Below, piece by piece: positions 32,448 through 40,692 of a DNA stretch of 46,089 bases. The notes under the pieces are model-generated. The model saw only the letters and a program-made list of their open reading frames with translations. It made no database searches and was not told the origin of the DNA. Origin of the DNA: JBBQDZ01 sp038237515 (GTDB taxonomy: Bacteria > Actinomycetota > Thermoleophilia > Gaiellales > Gaiellaceae). Position numbers and translations under genes: made by a program. How positions within the stretch are numbered: position 1 is the first letter of the stretch; the number at the start of each line of letters is the position of its first letter. The stretch spans positions 1 through 46,089 of the forward strand of contig JBBRYP010000028.1 of the NCBI GenBank assembly GCA_038237515.1, read 5' to 3'.

Positions 32448-34817
32448 CTACGCGGACGCGCGCAGGTGTTCCGTCGAGCCGGCAGCCCGGCGGCTCGCGA
32501 GCAGCGCGCGGCCGACCTCCTCCGCCGGCCCTGGACGGGCGAAGAGGTAGCCCTGCGCCAGGTCGCAGCCGAGCTCGCGGAGCGAGGCGAGCTGGCCGTC
32601 CGACTCGATCCCCTCGGCGACGGCGACGAGGCCGAGCGCGTGTGCGAGGCTGACAAGGTTGGCCGTGATCGCAGCGTCCTTCGCGTCGTGCTCCACGCCC
32701 TGGATAAACGAGCGGTCGACCTTGATCACGTCGACCGGGAAGCGGCGCAGCTGACCGAGCGAGGAGAAGCCGGTGCCGAAGTCGTCGATCGCGATCCTGA
32801 CGCCCTCTTCGTGCAGTTCCTGGAGCTCGGCGCGCGCCCGGTCGCCCGCGGGCCCGTCGACCACGATCGCGGTCTCGGTCACTTCGAGGCCGAGGTAGCG
32901 CGGCGGTAGCCCCGCCGCCTGGAGTGCACCCCGCACCAGGTCGGGGACGCCGCCGGTGGAGAGCTGCCGCCCGGAGAGGTTGACCCAGGTTACGAACGAG
33001 TCCGGCAGGAGGCCGCGCGAACGCCAGTCGACGGTCTGGCGGCAGGCCTCGGCGAGAATGAACGCGCCGAGCTGGTGAATGAGGCCGTTCCGCTCCGCGG
33101 TGGGAATGAACTGCGCCGGCCCGACGCTGCCGCGCGTCGGCGAGACCCAGCGCAGAAGGGCCTCCACTCGCACGACCGCTCCCGTCTCCAGGACGATCTC
33201 CGGCTGGTAGTGAACGCTGAACTCCCCCCGCTGGAGGCCGAGCCGCAGCTCGTGCTCGAGCCCGAGCTGCTCGCCCAGCTCGCGCGTCATGTCGTACCGG
33301 AAGACCTCGGAGCGGCCGCGTCCCGCCTCCTTCGCCGCGTACATCGCGACGTCTGCATGACGGACGAGCTCCTCGCTCTCGGTGTCGCCGCCGACCTGGA
33401 GGACGATGCCGATGCTCGCGCTCAGGACGAGCTCGCGGCCGGTGAGCGCAACCGGCGCTTGCAGGCAGTCGAGGAGCCGCCGCGCGACGCCCACGGCGCG
33501 CGACTTGTTGGCGCCCTCGAGCAGCAGCGCGAACTCGTCGCCGCCGAAGCGCGCCAGCGTGTCGCTCGGACGGAGGACGGCCCCGAACCTCACCGCGACC
33601 TCCTGAAGCAGCTGGTCTCCGGCGTCGTGGCCGAGGCTGTCGTTGACCTGCTTGAAGCCGTCGAGGTCGATCAGCAGCACCGCGAGCGCCTCGTTCGACC
33701 GGCGCGCACGAGAGAGCGCCTGGTCGAGCCGATCGCGGAAGAGCGCCCGGTTCGGCAGCGCTGTCAGGCCGTCGTGGAATGCCTGGCGCGTCAGCTGTTC
33801 CTCGAGCCGGACGCGCTCGGTCACGTCGCGCGCGTTGAAGACGATGCCGCGCACGTGGCGGTCTTGCCGGAGGTCGGTGACCCGCGCCTCCAGGTGGCGC
33901 CACTCCTCGAAGCGATTGGACATGCGGAAGAGGAGCTCGCGGACCTCGCCGTTGCGGGAAACGGCCTCGACCGCGGCGCGGTCGTCGACATGGACGAGCG
34001 CGAAGAAGCCGAGCCCGAGCAGGTCCGCACACGGGCGACCGACCATCTCGATGACCGAGTCGCTGACGTACCGGCACCCACCCGCTCCGAAGACGAGCAC
34101 GAGATCGGTGGAGGAGGTGACGAGGCTGCGGAAGTGTGCAGTCTGCCTCCGCGTCGCGGCGATCAGCGCCCAGGCGAGGAGGAGCGAGGTCAGGAGGCCG
34201 GCGGCTCCGAGCACCACTTGCGCGGTGATCAGCGCCCCGATGTCGTGATCGGCCCTGGTCGCGATGGTTCGTGAGGCATTCAGCGAGACGTTCGCCGTCA
34301 GGGCCGCGAGGATTCGCAGCCGCTCGACCGGATCGGCTGTCGTGATGCGCTCGTGTGCCCGTAGCTCGAGAGTCGCCACAGGGCGCTGCGCGAGGAGGGC
34401 AGCTCCGGTCGCCGTCAGGTCCCGGACGAGACGGAGGTCCTGCCGGAGCTGAGCCCGCACCTCCCCGCTCGCTGAAGCGGGGATCTCTGCCGCGTCGTCG
34501 TCGCCGTCGACCGCGGGAGCGGTACCTCCGTCGAGGAGCGCCCGGGCACTCTCGGCGAGCGTGGCCGCCGTCTTCGCGGGATCGGCTCGCGCGCCCGCTC
34601 GCGCGAGGAGCACGTCGTTGACGTACCGCTCGGCCAGCGTCCGCTGGCGGGCCGCGACCTCGATCACGAGCGCGCGGTGCTGCGAGCGCGAGGTCGCCCA
34701 GATCGAGAGCGCGACGCTGACCGTCGCCGAGAGCGCGAAGGTGAGGAGGATCGCGAGCACCGCAAAGCGGCCGCGGGTCGTGAACGGCTGGAACGGTCGC
34801 AGCAGGCGCCCGCTCAG
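32448..34817 (-). CDS. Membrane-anchored PAS-GGDEF-EAL cyclic-di-GMP enzyme (probable CTG start)
   Basis: A protein of 770-789 residues with two membrane helices (from GTG 34760, about 1-22 and 180-202) around an extracytoplasmic sensor of about 150 residues. A PAS domain follows (about 205-320), then GGDEF (406-410) with an I-site RPSD and an EAL domain with intact EAL (VRVEALLRW), DDFGTGFSS, KVDRSF, AEGIE and AQGYLF. Both activities could be live. GTG 34760 cuts the first helix short. A CTG at 34817, overlapping the upstream TGA (cTGA) with GGGAG 11 nt away, gives a better N-terminus (SGRLLRPFQPFTTRGRF then the helix). It follows the cupredoxin-like gene without a gap, so both may be one operon. 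Confidence 0.88.
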   Translation of the reverse strand: MSGRLLRPFQPFTTRGRFAVLAILLTFALSATVSVALSIWATSRSQHRALVIEVAARQRTLAERYVNDVLLARAGARADPAKTAATLAESARALLDGGTAPAVDGDDDAAEIPASASGEVRAQLRQDLRLVRDLTATGAALLAQRPVATLELRAHERITTADPVERLRILAALTANVSLNASRTIATRADHDIGALITAQVVLGAAGLLTSLLLAWALIAATRRQTAHFRSLVTSSTDLVLVFGAGGCRYVSDSVIEMVGRPCADLLGLGFFALVHVDDRAAVEAVSRNGEVRELLFRMSNRFEEWRHLEARVTDLRQDRHVRGIVFNARDVTERVRLEEQLTRQAFHDGLTALPNRALFRDRLDQALSRARRSNEALAVLLIDLDGFKQVNDSLGHDAGDQLLQEVAVRFGAVLRPSDTLARFGGDEFALLLEGANKSRAVGVARRLLDCLQAPVALTGRELVLSASIGIVLQVGGDTESEELVRHADVAMYAAKEAGRGRSEVFRYDMTRELGEQLGLEHELRLGLQRGEFSVHYQPEIVLETGAVVRVEALLRWVSPTRGSVGPAQFIPTAERNGLIHQLGAFILAEACRQTVDWRSRGLLPDSFVTWVNLSGRQLSTGGVPDLVRGALQAAGLPPRYLGLEVTETAIVVDGPAGDRARAELQELHEEGVRIAIDDFGTGFSSLGQLRRFPVDVIKVDRSFIQGVEHDAKDAAITANLVSLAHALGLVAVAEGIESDGQLASLRELGCDLAQGYLFARPGPAEEVGRALLASRRAAGSTEHLRASA

Positions 34818-35272
34818 CGCACCACCAGCTCCCGATGCATCCCGCCCAGGTAGTGCCCGGACATGTTGCAGAGGAGCTCGTAGCGCCCGGGCGCCAGGTG
34901 GAGCTCGAGGGTTCGGCGCGTCCTCGGCTCTCCGGGCTCGAGTGTGCCGAGGATCTCCGGCTTCAGCGCCTCCTCGTCAACCGTCATGCCGTCTCGGCGG
35001 AGCGGCAGCCGCCGCACGATCGAGCGAACGACGATCAGCTCGTGCGCATCCGGGCCCTCGTTCGCGACCGAGAGGCGAACGTCTCCGGAAACGATGCGGC
35101 GGGCAGTGTGGATGGAGAAGTCACGCTCGCGGACGGAAACGAATCTGAGCGGCCGCCGATCCGAGGCTGCGGCCACGCTCGTCGCCGCCGGCGTGGAGGC
35201 GAGAAACGCCGCGGCCGCGCAGGCGACGATCGCCCGCGAGGCAACCATCTTCGGGGCGACGGCGCGCACCAT
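34814..35272 (-). CDS. Secreted cupredoxin-like protein
   Basis: A 152-residue exported protein with a signal peptide (cleavage near residues 33-35). The mature domain has the cupredoxin ligand layout: His in NEGPDAHELIVV (about residue 78), and Cys, His and Met in LLCNMSGHYLGGMH near the C-terminus. It should bind one copper and carry electrons outside the membrane, as in plastocyanin/sulfocyanin-like proteins. Its stop overlaps the probable start of the membrane-bound c-di-GMP enzyme, and the flavin/ferric-reductase module lies upstream; redox sensing is a possible link. Confidence 0.78.
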   Translation of the reverse strand: MVRAVAPKMVASRAIVACAAAAFLASTPAATSVAAASDRRPLRFVSVRERDFSIHTARRIVSGDVRLSVANEGPDAHELIVVRSIVRRLPLRRDGMTVDEEALKPEILGTLEPGEPRTRRTLELHLAPGRYELLCNMSGHYLGGMHRELVVR

Positions 35273-35320
35273 CCGAGCATCGGACGCCGGGTGCGACTGC
35301 TTGAGGGTCTCCGTCCAGGC

Positions 35321-36080
35321 CTAGCGCGGTTCGAATGCGGGAAATCCTGCCGTCGAGACCACCGTCTCCTCGGCCAGGATCGTCATCGCCTCGTAACCGT
35401 CGAGGACGCCCGTCCAACTCGGACCGTCGCGGCCCATCGCGAAGGCGGCGGTTGCGTAGCCGTCGGCCACCGCGAGGTCCACCGATCACGGTGACGGACA
35501 GCACCCCGTCCGGTGGCCGGCCGCTCCACGGGTCGAGCACGTGCTCGCCGCGTGCGTACGCGCCCGAGGTGGCGATCGCGAGGTCGGTGGCGGGAATCGC
35601 GCCGGCGATGCTCTCCCGGACGATCGGATGCTGGATGCCGACCCACCAGGCCTCCCCGGGGACGGCTTGCCCGCAGGCTCTGATGTCCCCGCCCGCGTTG
35701 ATGCAGTAGTTGCGGGCTCCGGCGGACTCGAGGATCCAGCCGCCGCGATCGACCGCCCAGCCCTTGACGACGCCGCACGAATCGATGCCGCCTGCGGTGC
35801 GAGCCTCGAAGAAGCCGTCCGTCTCGCGGCGCAGCACCTCGCAGAGCGCCAGCACCTCCAGGACGTCCGGATGGGCCTCGGCGAGGGTGAGCTCGCCGCG
35901 GTTCAGGCGGCTGATGTCGCTATCGGCGGAGTAGGTGCTGAACGTCCGGTCGACGAAGCGCAGCCAGTCGAACACCTGCTCGAGGGCGTAGTCGTCGACG
36001 TCGTCGTCTCGCACGTCGACCACGATCGGCATGCCCATGATCTGTTCGAGCCGGCAGCTGCCGGCGATGACGGCGGCCAT
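35321..36080 (-). pseudogene. apbE: ApbE, FAD:protein FMN transferase, frameshifted
   Basis: The first 200 residues from ATG 36080 are ApbE-like: IAGSCRLEQIMGMPIVVDV, FSTYSADSDISRLNRGE, SCGVVKGWAVDRGGWIL, INAGGDIRACG and HVLDPWSGRPPDGVLSVTV. After VIGG (about 35476-35484) the frame is lost; in another frame the usual C-terminus continues DLAVADGYATAAFAMG to FEPR and a TAG at 35321-35323. The net length is one base too many (or two missing). ApbE attaches FMN to a Thr in S-G-A-T motifs; the substrate is the FMN-binding protein encoded just upstream. Either a sequencing error or an inactivating mutation. Confidence 0.82.
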
Positions 36081-36507
36081 CAGCGCAGCGACCTCGCCTT
36101 CGCGAGCGCGGCCTGGAGCGACTCGCCGAACGCGTAGCTCGTGTCGGTCGCGCCGGAGACCAGGTCGATCTTCGCGCTCTGCGCCTGCAGCGCCTCGCTG
36201 CGCAGCAGCGGGATCGCCTGCTCGTTGATGAAGACGGAGCGGTTCGTGTGATCCGGAGCGGTGGCGCTCAGGTCGGTGATCCGACGCGTCACCTTCTTCT
36301 TCACCCCCGTAGTGGTCGTCGTCACCCGCACGACGAGCGTCACCTGGACGTCGCCCCAACGGTCGGCCGGGGCGGCAGGTCCGACGACCTTCCGGAGGAC
36401 GACCTTCTTTTTGAGCGCAGCCTGCGGCGCGACGGCGGCGGCCCAGGCCCCGCCGTCGGGAACGCGAGCGCCGAGGCGCTGACGAGGGCCGGAATCGATC
36501 GGTGCAT
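36080..36507 (-). pseudogene. FMN-binding protein (NqrC/RnfG-like), frameshifted in the signal region
   Basis: From ATG 36507, with GAGGAG 6 nt upstream, the frame gives a signal peptide MHRSIPALVSASALAFPTAG. In a run of four G (36448-36451, minus strand) one base seems to be missing, after which the next frame reads AWAAAVAPQAALKKKVVL and continues to the end. The domain carries VSGATDTSYAFGESLQ, whose Thr is the covalent FMN site used by ApbE. The product would be an exported flavoprotein passing electrons onward. Its stop shares one base with the apbE start (TGATG). Confidence 0.78.
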
Positions 36508-36533
36508 TGTGTGCTCCTCTCCTCCGCTTGTTG

Positions 36534-37935
36534 TCAGAGCGCGAAGCGCTCAGTGTGGACATGCCGTCGCGGAACCCCGGCCGAGCGGACGCGCCTCTCG
36601 ATCAGGTCGGTCATCGCAGGCGGGCCGCAGACGTACACCTCGCGGTCGCCGAGATCGGGGACGAGCTCGCGCAGGTGCTCGGGCGAGAGCAGCCGCGCCC
36701 CCTCTGCGCTGGCATGGTCGCCGACCACGTAGAGGAGCGTGAAGCCACGTTTGCGTGCGAGCGTCTCCAACTCGTCGCGAAGGACGAGGTCGGCATCGCG
36801 GACGGCTCGGTACAGGACGACGACGTCGCCCTCGAGCTCCTCGACGAGCGCTCGGATGGGGGTGATCCCGATCCCGCCTCCGATCAGCACCACCTTCTCC
36901 CGCCGCCGCAGCGCACTCGTGAAGACGCCGAGCGGCCCCTCCACCACGACCCGGGAGCCCGGGCGAATCTCGCCGAGGCGGCTGGTGAAGTCGCCGAGCG
37001 CCTTCGCCGTGATCCGCAGCGTGCGCCCGTCAGGTGCGGCGGAGAGCGAGAAGGGGTGGGAGGCCCACCAGCGGCCTCTGGTGAGGAATCGCCAGAGGAA
37101 GAACTGGCCGGGATGGGCGTTCAGGCGGTCGAGGCGGCGCCCCGTTATGCGGAGCGAGACCACGCCCGGGCCCTCGGCGACGACCTCTTCCACCCGAAGC
37201 CGGAAGCGCAGCGCGTTCAGGAGCGGGACGAGGACCCGGAAGAGCACGAGCACGGCGAGGGTGGCGAGGTAGAGGGCGCGCCAGTAGTCGGCCGCCACAC
37301 GGTCGAGCACGAGCTCGTTGCCCGTCGGGATCTGGTGGAACCACGCGAGCGCGATCGCCGCGTAGACGGTCAGGTGGACGAGGTACCAGATCTCGTAGCG
37401 CAGCCGCCGGCGCGCGATCACGATCGAGCTCGCGACGACGACGACGAGCAGGCCGGTGCCGACGGTCGCCGTGATCATTCCCGGATAGATCCCGCCCCCG
37501 AGCATCGTCGAGATCTCCTTCGGGAGGGAGATGCGGTCGAGGAGGGCGTACCCCCACACGCTCAGGACGACGTGCGCGAGAACGAGGTCGAGGCACGCAT
37601 GGCCGTTCCAGCGGTGCCGTGCCAGACGCTGAGGCGATCAAATCCCCGCAAGGCGCTCGAGCCAGGGAATCCGCGCGAGCAGGCAGACCTGGAGCAGCGC
37701 CGAGTACGAACCGAGCAGACCCGTGAGCCGCGCCAGGCTCGTGAGGACGTCTCCGGTGCTGTGGAGGCGGGACACGTTCCCGCCGCCCACCCAGAGCCAG
37801 ACGATCGCGACGAGATTTGCCGAGGGCGATCGTCCACAGCGCGCCGGCGATCCCTCGCCGCGAGAGGCGTGCCCTCCGGCTGCGCCCGGCGAGCCGGGCG
37901 CCCGTGGCGAGGGCCGAGACGCCCACATCGGTCAT
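36534..37935 (-). pseudogene. Ferric-reductase-like membrane flavocytochrome, frameshifted at three places
   Basis: The fragments, read in order, form one ferric reductase-like transmembrane protein of about 467 residues. The N-terminus is MTDVGVSALATGARLAG (from ATG 37935); a helix continues in another frame as ANLVAIVWLWVGGGNV to LARIPWLERLAG; then comes FDRLSVWH; then GHACLDLVLAHVVLSVWGYA. From 37559 a single frame runs to the end, with the FAD-binding HPFSLS, the NAD(P) motif LIGGGIGITP and VYVCGPPAMTD. Frame changes lie near 37820, 37640 and 37615. It would pass electrons from NAD(P)H through heme to the FMN protein encoded next. Confidence 0.8.
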
Positions 37936-37957
37936 GGGCGTCCCGGTCGGCTGGAGC

Positions 37958-38464
37958 TCAAGCCGCATCGGTCGCGCGGCTCGCCGTCCGTCCGGTGCCG
38001 GCGCCGAGCCGGGAGCCGGAACTCAGGTCGACGACGACGTGGAGGACGGGCAGCGGGAAGCGCTCCCGCGCGCGCTCGACCAGATTGCGGGAGAGCCAAT
38101 GGGAGCGCCCGCTCGGGTGTGTCGAGATCACGATCTCGTCGGCCGGGAAGAAGCGCAGCTCGTCGGCGATCGCGAGCAGCGGGTCGGCGTCGCCGACCCT
38201 TCCGCCGGCTTCGATGCCGGCCTGTGCAAGGCGGCTGAGGCAATGGGCGAGGCGCTCCTCCGCACGCCGGCGTGCCTCGTCCTCGTCCGAGAGCCAGTGG
38301 CGCAGGTGCGAGTTGAGGGCGGGCGCGAGCACGTGCACGCGAGCGCCTCGCTCTCGCGCTCGGAACCGCAGCGCCTCGTGGAGTGCCTCCCCCTCGATCG
38401 TCTCGTTCGCGACGACGAGAACCTGTCGCCCCAGTGCCTTCGCCTCGATCGCCTCGATGGCCAT
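37958..38464 (-). CDS. UspA-like protein
   Basis: A 168-residue alpha/beta protein resembling a single universal-stress-protein domain: QVLVVANETIEGEALHEAL at the first strand, ADPLLAIADELRFFPADEIV in the middle and a glycine-containing strand LPVLHVVVDL at the end. The ATP-binding GxxGxxxxG(S/T) of ATP-binding UspA proteins is not clear here. It is followed immediately by the ferric reductase gene on the same strand. A GAGGAGG precedes the ATG. Function inferred only loosely. Confidence 0.65.
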   Translation of the reverse strand: MAIEAIEAKALGRQVLVVANETIEGEALHEALRFRARERGARVHVLAPALNSHLRHWLSDEDEARRRAEERLAHCLSRLAQAGIEAGGRVGDADPLLAIADELRFFPADEIVISTHPSGRSHWLSRNLVERARERFPLPVLHVVVDLSSGSRLGAGTGRTASRATDAA

Positions 38465-38600
38465 CGCGTTCCTCCTCTCGTTGTTGATCGAAGGGAACCA
38501 GCGGCGCCTGGGAGATCGTTGTGGAGCTTCTGAGACGCACCTGTGAGTTCGAGAGGAGAAGAGGGATGGACCGGCTTCGCGATGGACAGAATGTGTGCGG

Positions 38601-39227
38601 ATGGCACACGAGCCTCGAGACGTCGCGCCCGGCCTCTGGGTCTGGCAAACCGACCATCCCGACTGGATTCCGGGGTTGAAGTGGCCGCGACGCGTGACCT
38701 CGACCTCGGTGGAGTCCGGCGGAGAGGTCGCTCTTCTCGACCCGCTCGCCCCTTCGGACGACGCGGTCGAGGTGTGGTCGCGGCTCGAGGCCCGTCCACC
38801 GACGCTCGTGGTCGTCCTGAAGCCGGATCACGTCCGCGACGTCGAGCTCTTCGTGCGACGCTACGGCGCGCGCGCGTTCGGCCCGCACCTGTTCTGGCCG
38901 GGGAACGTGCCCGAGTCGGAGCTCGAGGGGATCGAGCCCGGAAGAGAGCTCCCGGGCGGCCTGGTTGCGCTCTACGACGGCCGCGGGCGCAACGAGACCC
39001 CTCTCTGGCTGCCGCAGCAGCGTGCGCTCGTCTTCGCCGACGCGCTGACGGCGCCCGACGGTGAGCTCCGGGTCTGGTCGACGCCGTGGCACGAGCAGCG
39101 CGCGCTCCCGGCACTGCGCGCATTGCTCGAGCTTCCGTTCGAGCACGTGATCGTCTCGCATGGCGAGCCGGTGCACGACCGTGCGGCCTACGAGCGCGCG
39201 CTCGCGTTGCCCGCCTGGAGCGACTAG
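38601..39227 (+). CDS. Metallo-beta-lactamase-fold protein with degenerate metal site
   Basis: A 208-residue protein with the strand order of the metallo-beta-lactamase fold: APGLWVWQTDHPDW, TSTSVESGGEVALLDPLAP, VVVLKPDHVRDVE, ALVFADAL and HVIVSHGEPV. The usual HxHxDH metal motif is reduced to KPDHVRD, so the standard two-metal site is unlikely; only the late Asp and His survive. It may be non-catalytic or use one metal. ATG 38601 is preferred (a CAGAAT box is 8 nt upstream); GTG 38595 is possible. The TAG stop is the first three bases of a palindromic repeat. Confidence 0.7.
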   Translation: MAHEPRDVAPGLWVWQTDHPDWIPGLKWPRRVTSTSVESGGEVALLDPLAPSDDAVEVWSRLEARPPTLVVVLKPDHVRDVELFVRRYGARAFGPHLFWPGNVPESELEGIEPGRELPGGLVALYDGRGRNETPLWLPQQRALVFADALTAPDGELRVWSTPWHEQRALPALRALLELPFEHVIVSHGEPVHDRAAYERALALPAWSD

Positions 39228-39281
39228 TGCGGCCTCACATAACCTTCGACCGGAAACGAAGGGCAGGTGGAGGCCGCACTA
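39225..39281. repeat. 57-nt hairpin element, copy A
   Basis: TAGTGCGGCCTC (39225-39236) pairs perfectly with GAGGCCGCACTA (39270-39281). The 33-nt interior contains a second stem CCTTCG/CGAAGG. The first three bases are the stop codon of the preceding gene. Copy B at 39322-39378 has the same size and ends. Confidence 0.75.
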
Positions 39282-39283
39282 CT

Positions 39284-39300
39284 CGGCCGCTTCGCGGCCG
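39284..39300. terminator. Perfect GC hairpin between the two repeat copies
   Basis: CGGCCGC-TTC-GCGGCCG is a 7-bp perfect stem with a 3-nt loop. It has no T-run; it could assist termination after the preceding gene. Confidence 0.4.
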
Positions 39301-39321
39301 CCGCCCGCAGAGCGGTCGGAA

Positions 39322-39378
39322 TAGTGCGGCGTCGGCGAACCCTAAGTTTCGAGCGAAACGTTGGGAGACGCCGCACTA
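39322..39378. repeat. 57-nt hairpin element, copy B
   Basis: TAGTGCGGCGTC (39322-39333) pairs perfectly with GACGCCGCACTA (39367-39378), with a 33-nt interior holding GTTTCG/CGAAAC. The first nine bases of each arm are shared with copy A; the stems differ by a compensated C-G/G-C exchange at position 10, so the pairing rather than the sequence is conserved. Confidence 0.75.
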
Positions 39379-39379
39379 G

Positions 39380-39542
39380 ATGCTCGATCGGTGATTCACG
39401 CGAACCCGATGGTGGCCCAGACGCGGCGCCGGATCAGCACGCCCGCCCACCGTCCGTAGCGCTGCTGTGAACGGCGAGCGGTCGGACTGCCCTGCTGGGT
39501 TTGGGCCACTCCCCGAAAGTGCGCGAATCACCGATCACGCAT
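39380..39542. repeat. 163-nt imperfect palindrome
   Basis: ATGCTCGATCGGTGATTC at the left end mirrors the right end (39520-39542), whose reverse complement begins ATGCGTGATCGGTGATTC. A GGTGGCCCA/TGGGCCACT pair lies further in, and AGCGCT sits at the centre near 39460. Size and build resemble the 159-nt palindrome at 10519, but the sequence differs. No coding content. Confidence 0.65.
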
Positions 39543-39615
39543 TTACCGCCGCCGCTATCGCCTTTCACGCCCCTCGGATCTAGCGTGGCCGTTCGAGACG
39601 GACGGCGTCTGGAGC

Positions 39616-40335
39616 GTGCTCGCCGGCGCCACGGTCGTCATTCCGATCATGGCCGTCGTGAGCATCTGCATTCGCGGCTCGGTGACGAAGCGGACCGCAT
39701 TGCCGGTATCGGCGTCGTGGACGTTCGCCGCGCTCTTCGTCGCCTACTACGGCCTCGTGGCGATCGGCGCCGACTGGGGTGGCAACGACGTGGCGATCGC
39801 CCCGGCGACCGCCGTCCTCGTTCGCCTGGTCGCGATCCGGCGCCGGCCGCTCTGGAGGCTCGTAATCGAGGCGATCCCGCTACCGCTGCGCCGCCCACTC
39901 GTGCTCGCCGTCGCCGCCCTGGCGGCCGCCACCGTCCTCACGGGTGCGACGTACGCGGTGAGTCATCCCCTCGTCCGCGGCCCGAGCGGGGGATCGGCTT
40001 CCTCGGGCTCGACGGCTCAGTACGCCTTCAGCATCAGGAACGGCGCGTTCGTCGGCTTGACCGTGACGAGCCTGCGGCTGCGCGGAGCGGACGGCAAGCG
40101 CTTTGTGGTGACGGACTTCCGCAAGGGATTCGATGGCAGGTGGCCCAGGGAGGCCGCGACGATCAGCCACGTCTCGATCCCGCGTTACTCGGAGCGAGTC
40201 CTCATCCTGTCGCTCCGCGGCCGGTGCCCATCGTCGAGGCAGGTTCCGGCACCTGCAGTCGAGCTCTCCTACAGACTCCTCGGCCGGTCGTTTCGCCAGT
40301 TCGTGCGGCTGGACACCGGCTCCCTCGACTGCTGA
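39616..40335 (+). CDS. Membrane protein of unknown function
   Basis: A 239-residue protein with three to four helices in the first 120 residues, then a small extracytoplasmic beta-rich domain with two cysteines (GRCPSS and the C-terminal LDC). I recognise no family. GTG 39616 has no ribosome binding site, and the in-frame bases upstream (DLAWPFETDGVWS) look like coding sequence without a start codon, so the gene may have lost its 5' end or start at an unusual codon. The palindromic cluster ends 74 bp upstream. Confidence 0.5.
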   Translation: MLAGATVVIPIMAVVSICIRGSVTKRTALPVSASWTFAALFVAYYGLVAIGADWGGNDVAIAPATAVLVRLVAIRRRPLWRLVIEAIPLPLRRPLVLAVAALAAATVLTGATYAVSHPLVRGPSGGSASSGSTAQYAFSIRNGAFVGLTVTSLRLRGADGKRFVVTDFRKGFDGRWPREAATISHVSIPRYSERVLILSLRGRCPSSRQVPAPAVELSYRLLGRSFRQFVRLDTGSLDC

Positions 40336-40692
40336 GCGATCTTCGCCGGGGACCCTCGGAGAGCATAGGGCGTCCAGCCGAGCATCGAGAAGCACCCGCG
40401 TCCACGTGACGGGCACGAGCGTTGTTCGCGCGCCCGAGGGCGGCGGCGTCACCGCTGCCGGAGCGAAGGAAATGAATAGCGAAACGGGTGCCAAGGACGG
40501 ACATCTCGACAGCGGAGCGCAGGCGGAAGAACCACGAGCGCGTTTGTTTCAGCCGCTACGCTGACCGGGCCTCGATCGACACGGTGTTCTCGTTGAGGCA
40601 CTTCACTGAGGAACTCGTGGGGCTGAAGCTCCTTGATGCGCGTCTCCTGGCTGACCGTCGGCCGGACGCCTGCGGGCAACCTGCCGTGTCGA
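40336..40692. other. Intergenic stretch without recognised content
   Basis: Between the membrane protein and the convergent ROK kinase there are 357 bp. Short open frames exist on both strands, but none has a ribosome binding site, a codon pattern like the neighbours, or a family match. Base composition is lower in GC than the flanks (for example AAGGAAATGAATAGCGAAAC). No strong hairpin or tRNA-like fold was seen. It could be the remains of a deleted gene. Confidence 0.4.

Noticed and set aside
35325..35350. GGTTCGAATGC, resembling a tRNA T-arm
   Set aside because: It is the reverse of the ApbE C-terminus coding bases, and no acceptor or anticodon stem can be drawn around it.
36507..38546. 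Long plus-strand open frame (679 codons) opposite the ferric reductase and UspA-like genes
   Set aside because: Low-complexity antisense reading of high-GC DNA; the minus strand carries clear FAD/NAD and flavin-binding motifs.
39225..39542. Integron attC sites
   Set aside because: The palindromes lack the RYYYAAC/GTTRRRY core sites and no integrase gene is visible.
40336..40692. Short open frames of 76 codons on both strands as a transposase fragment
   Set aside because: Neither shows a transposase motif, DDE/Y1 residue or terminal repeat.
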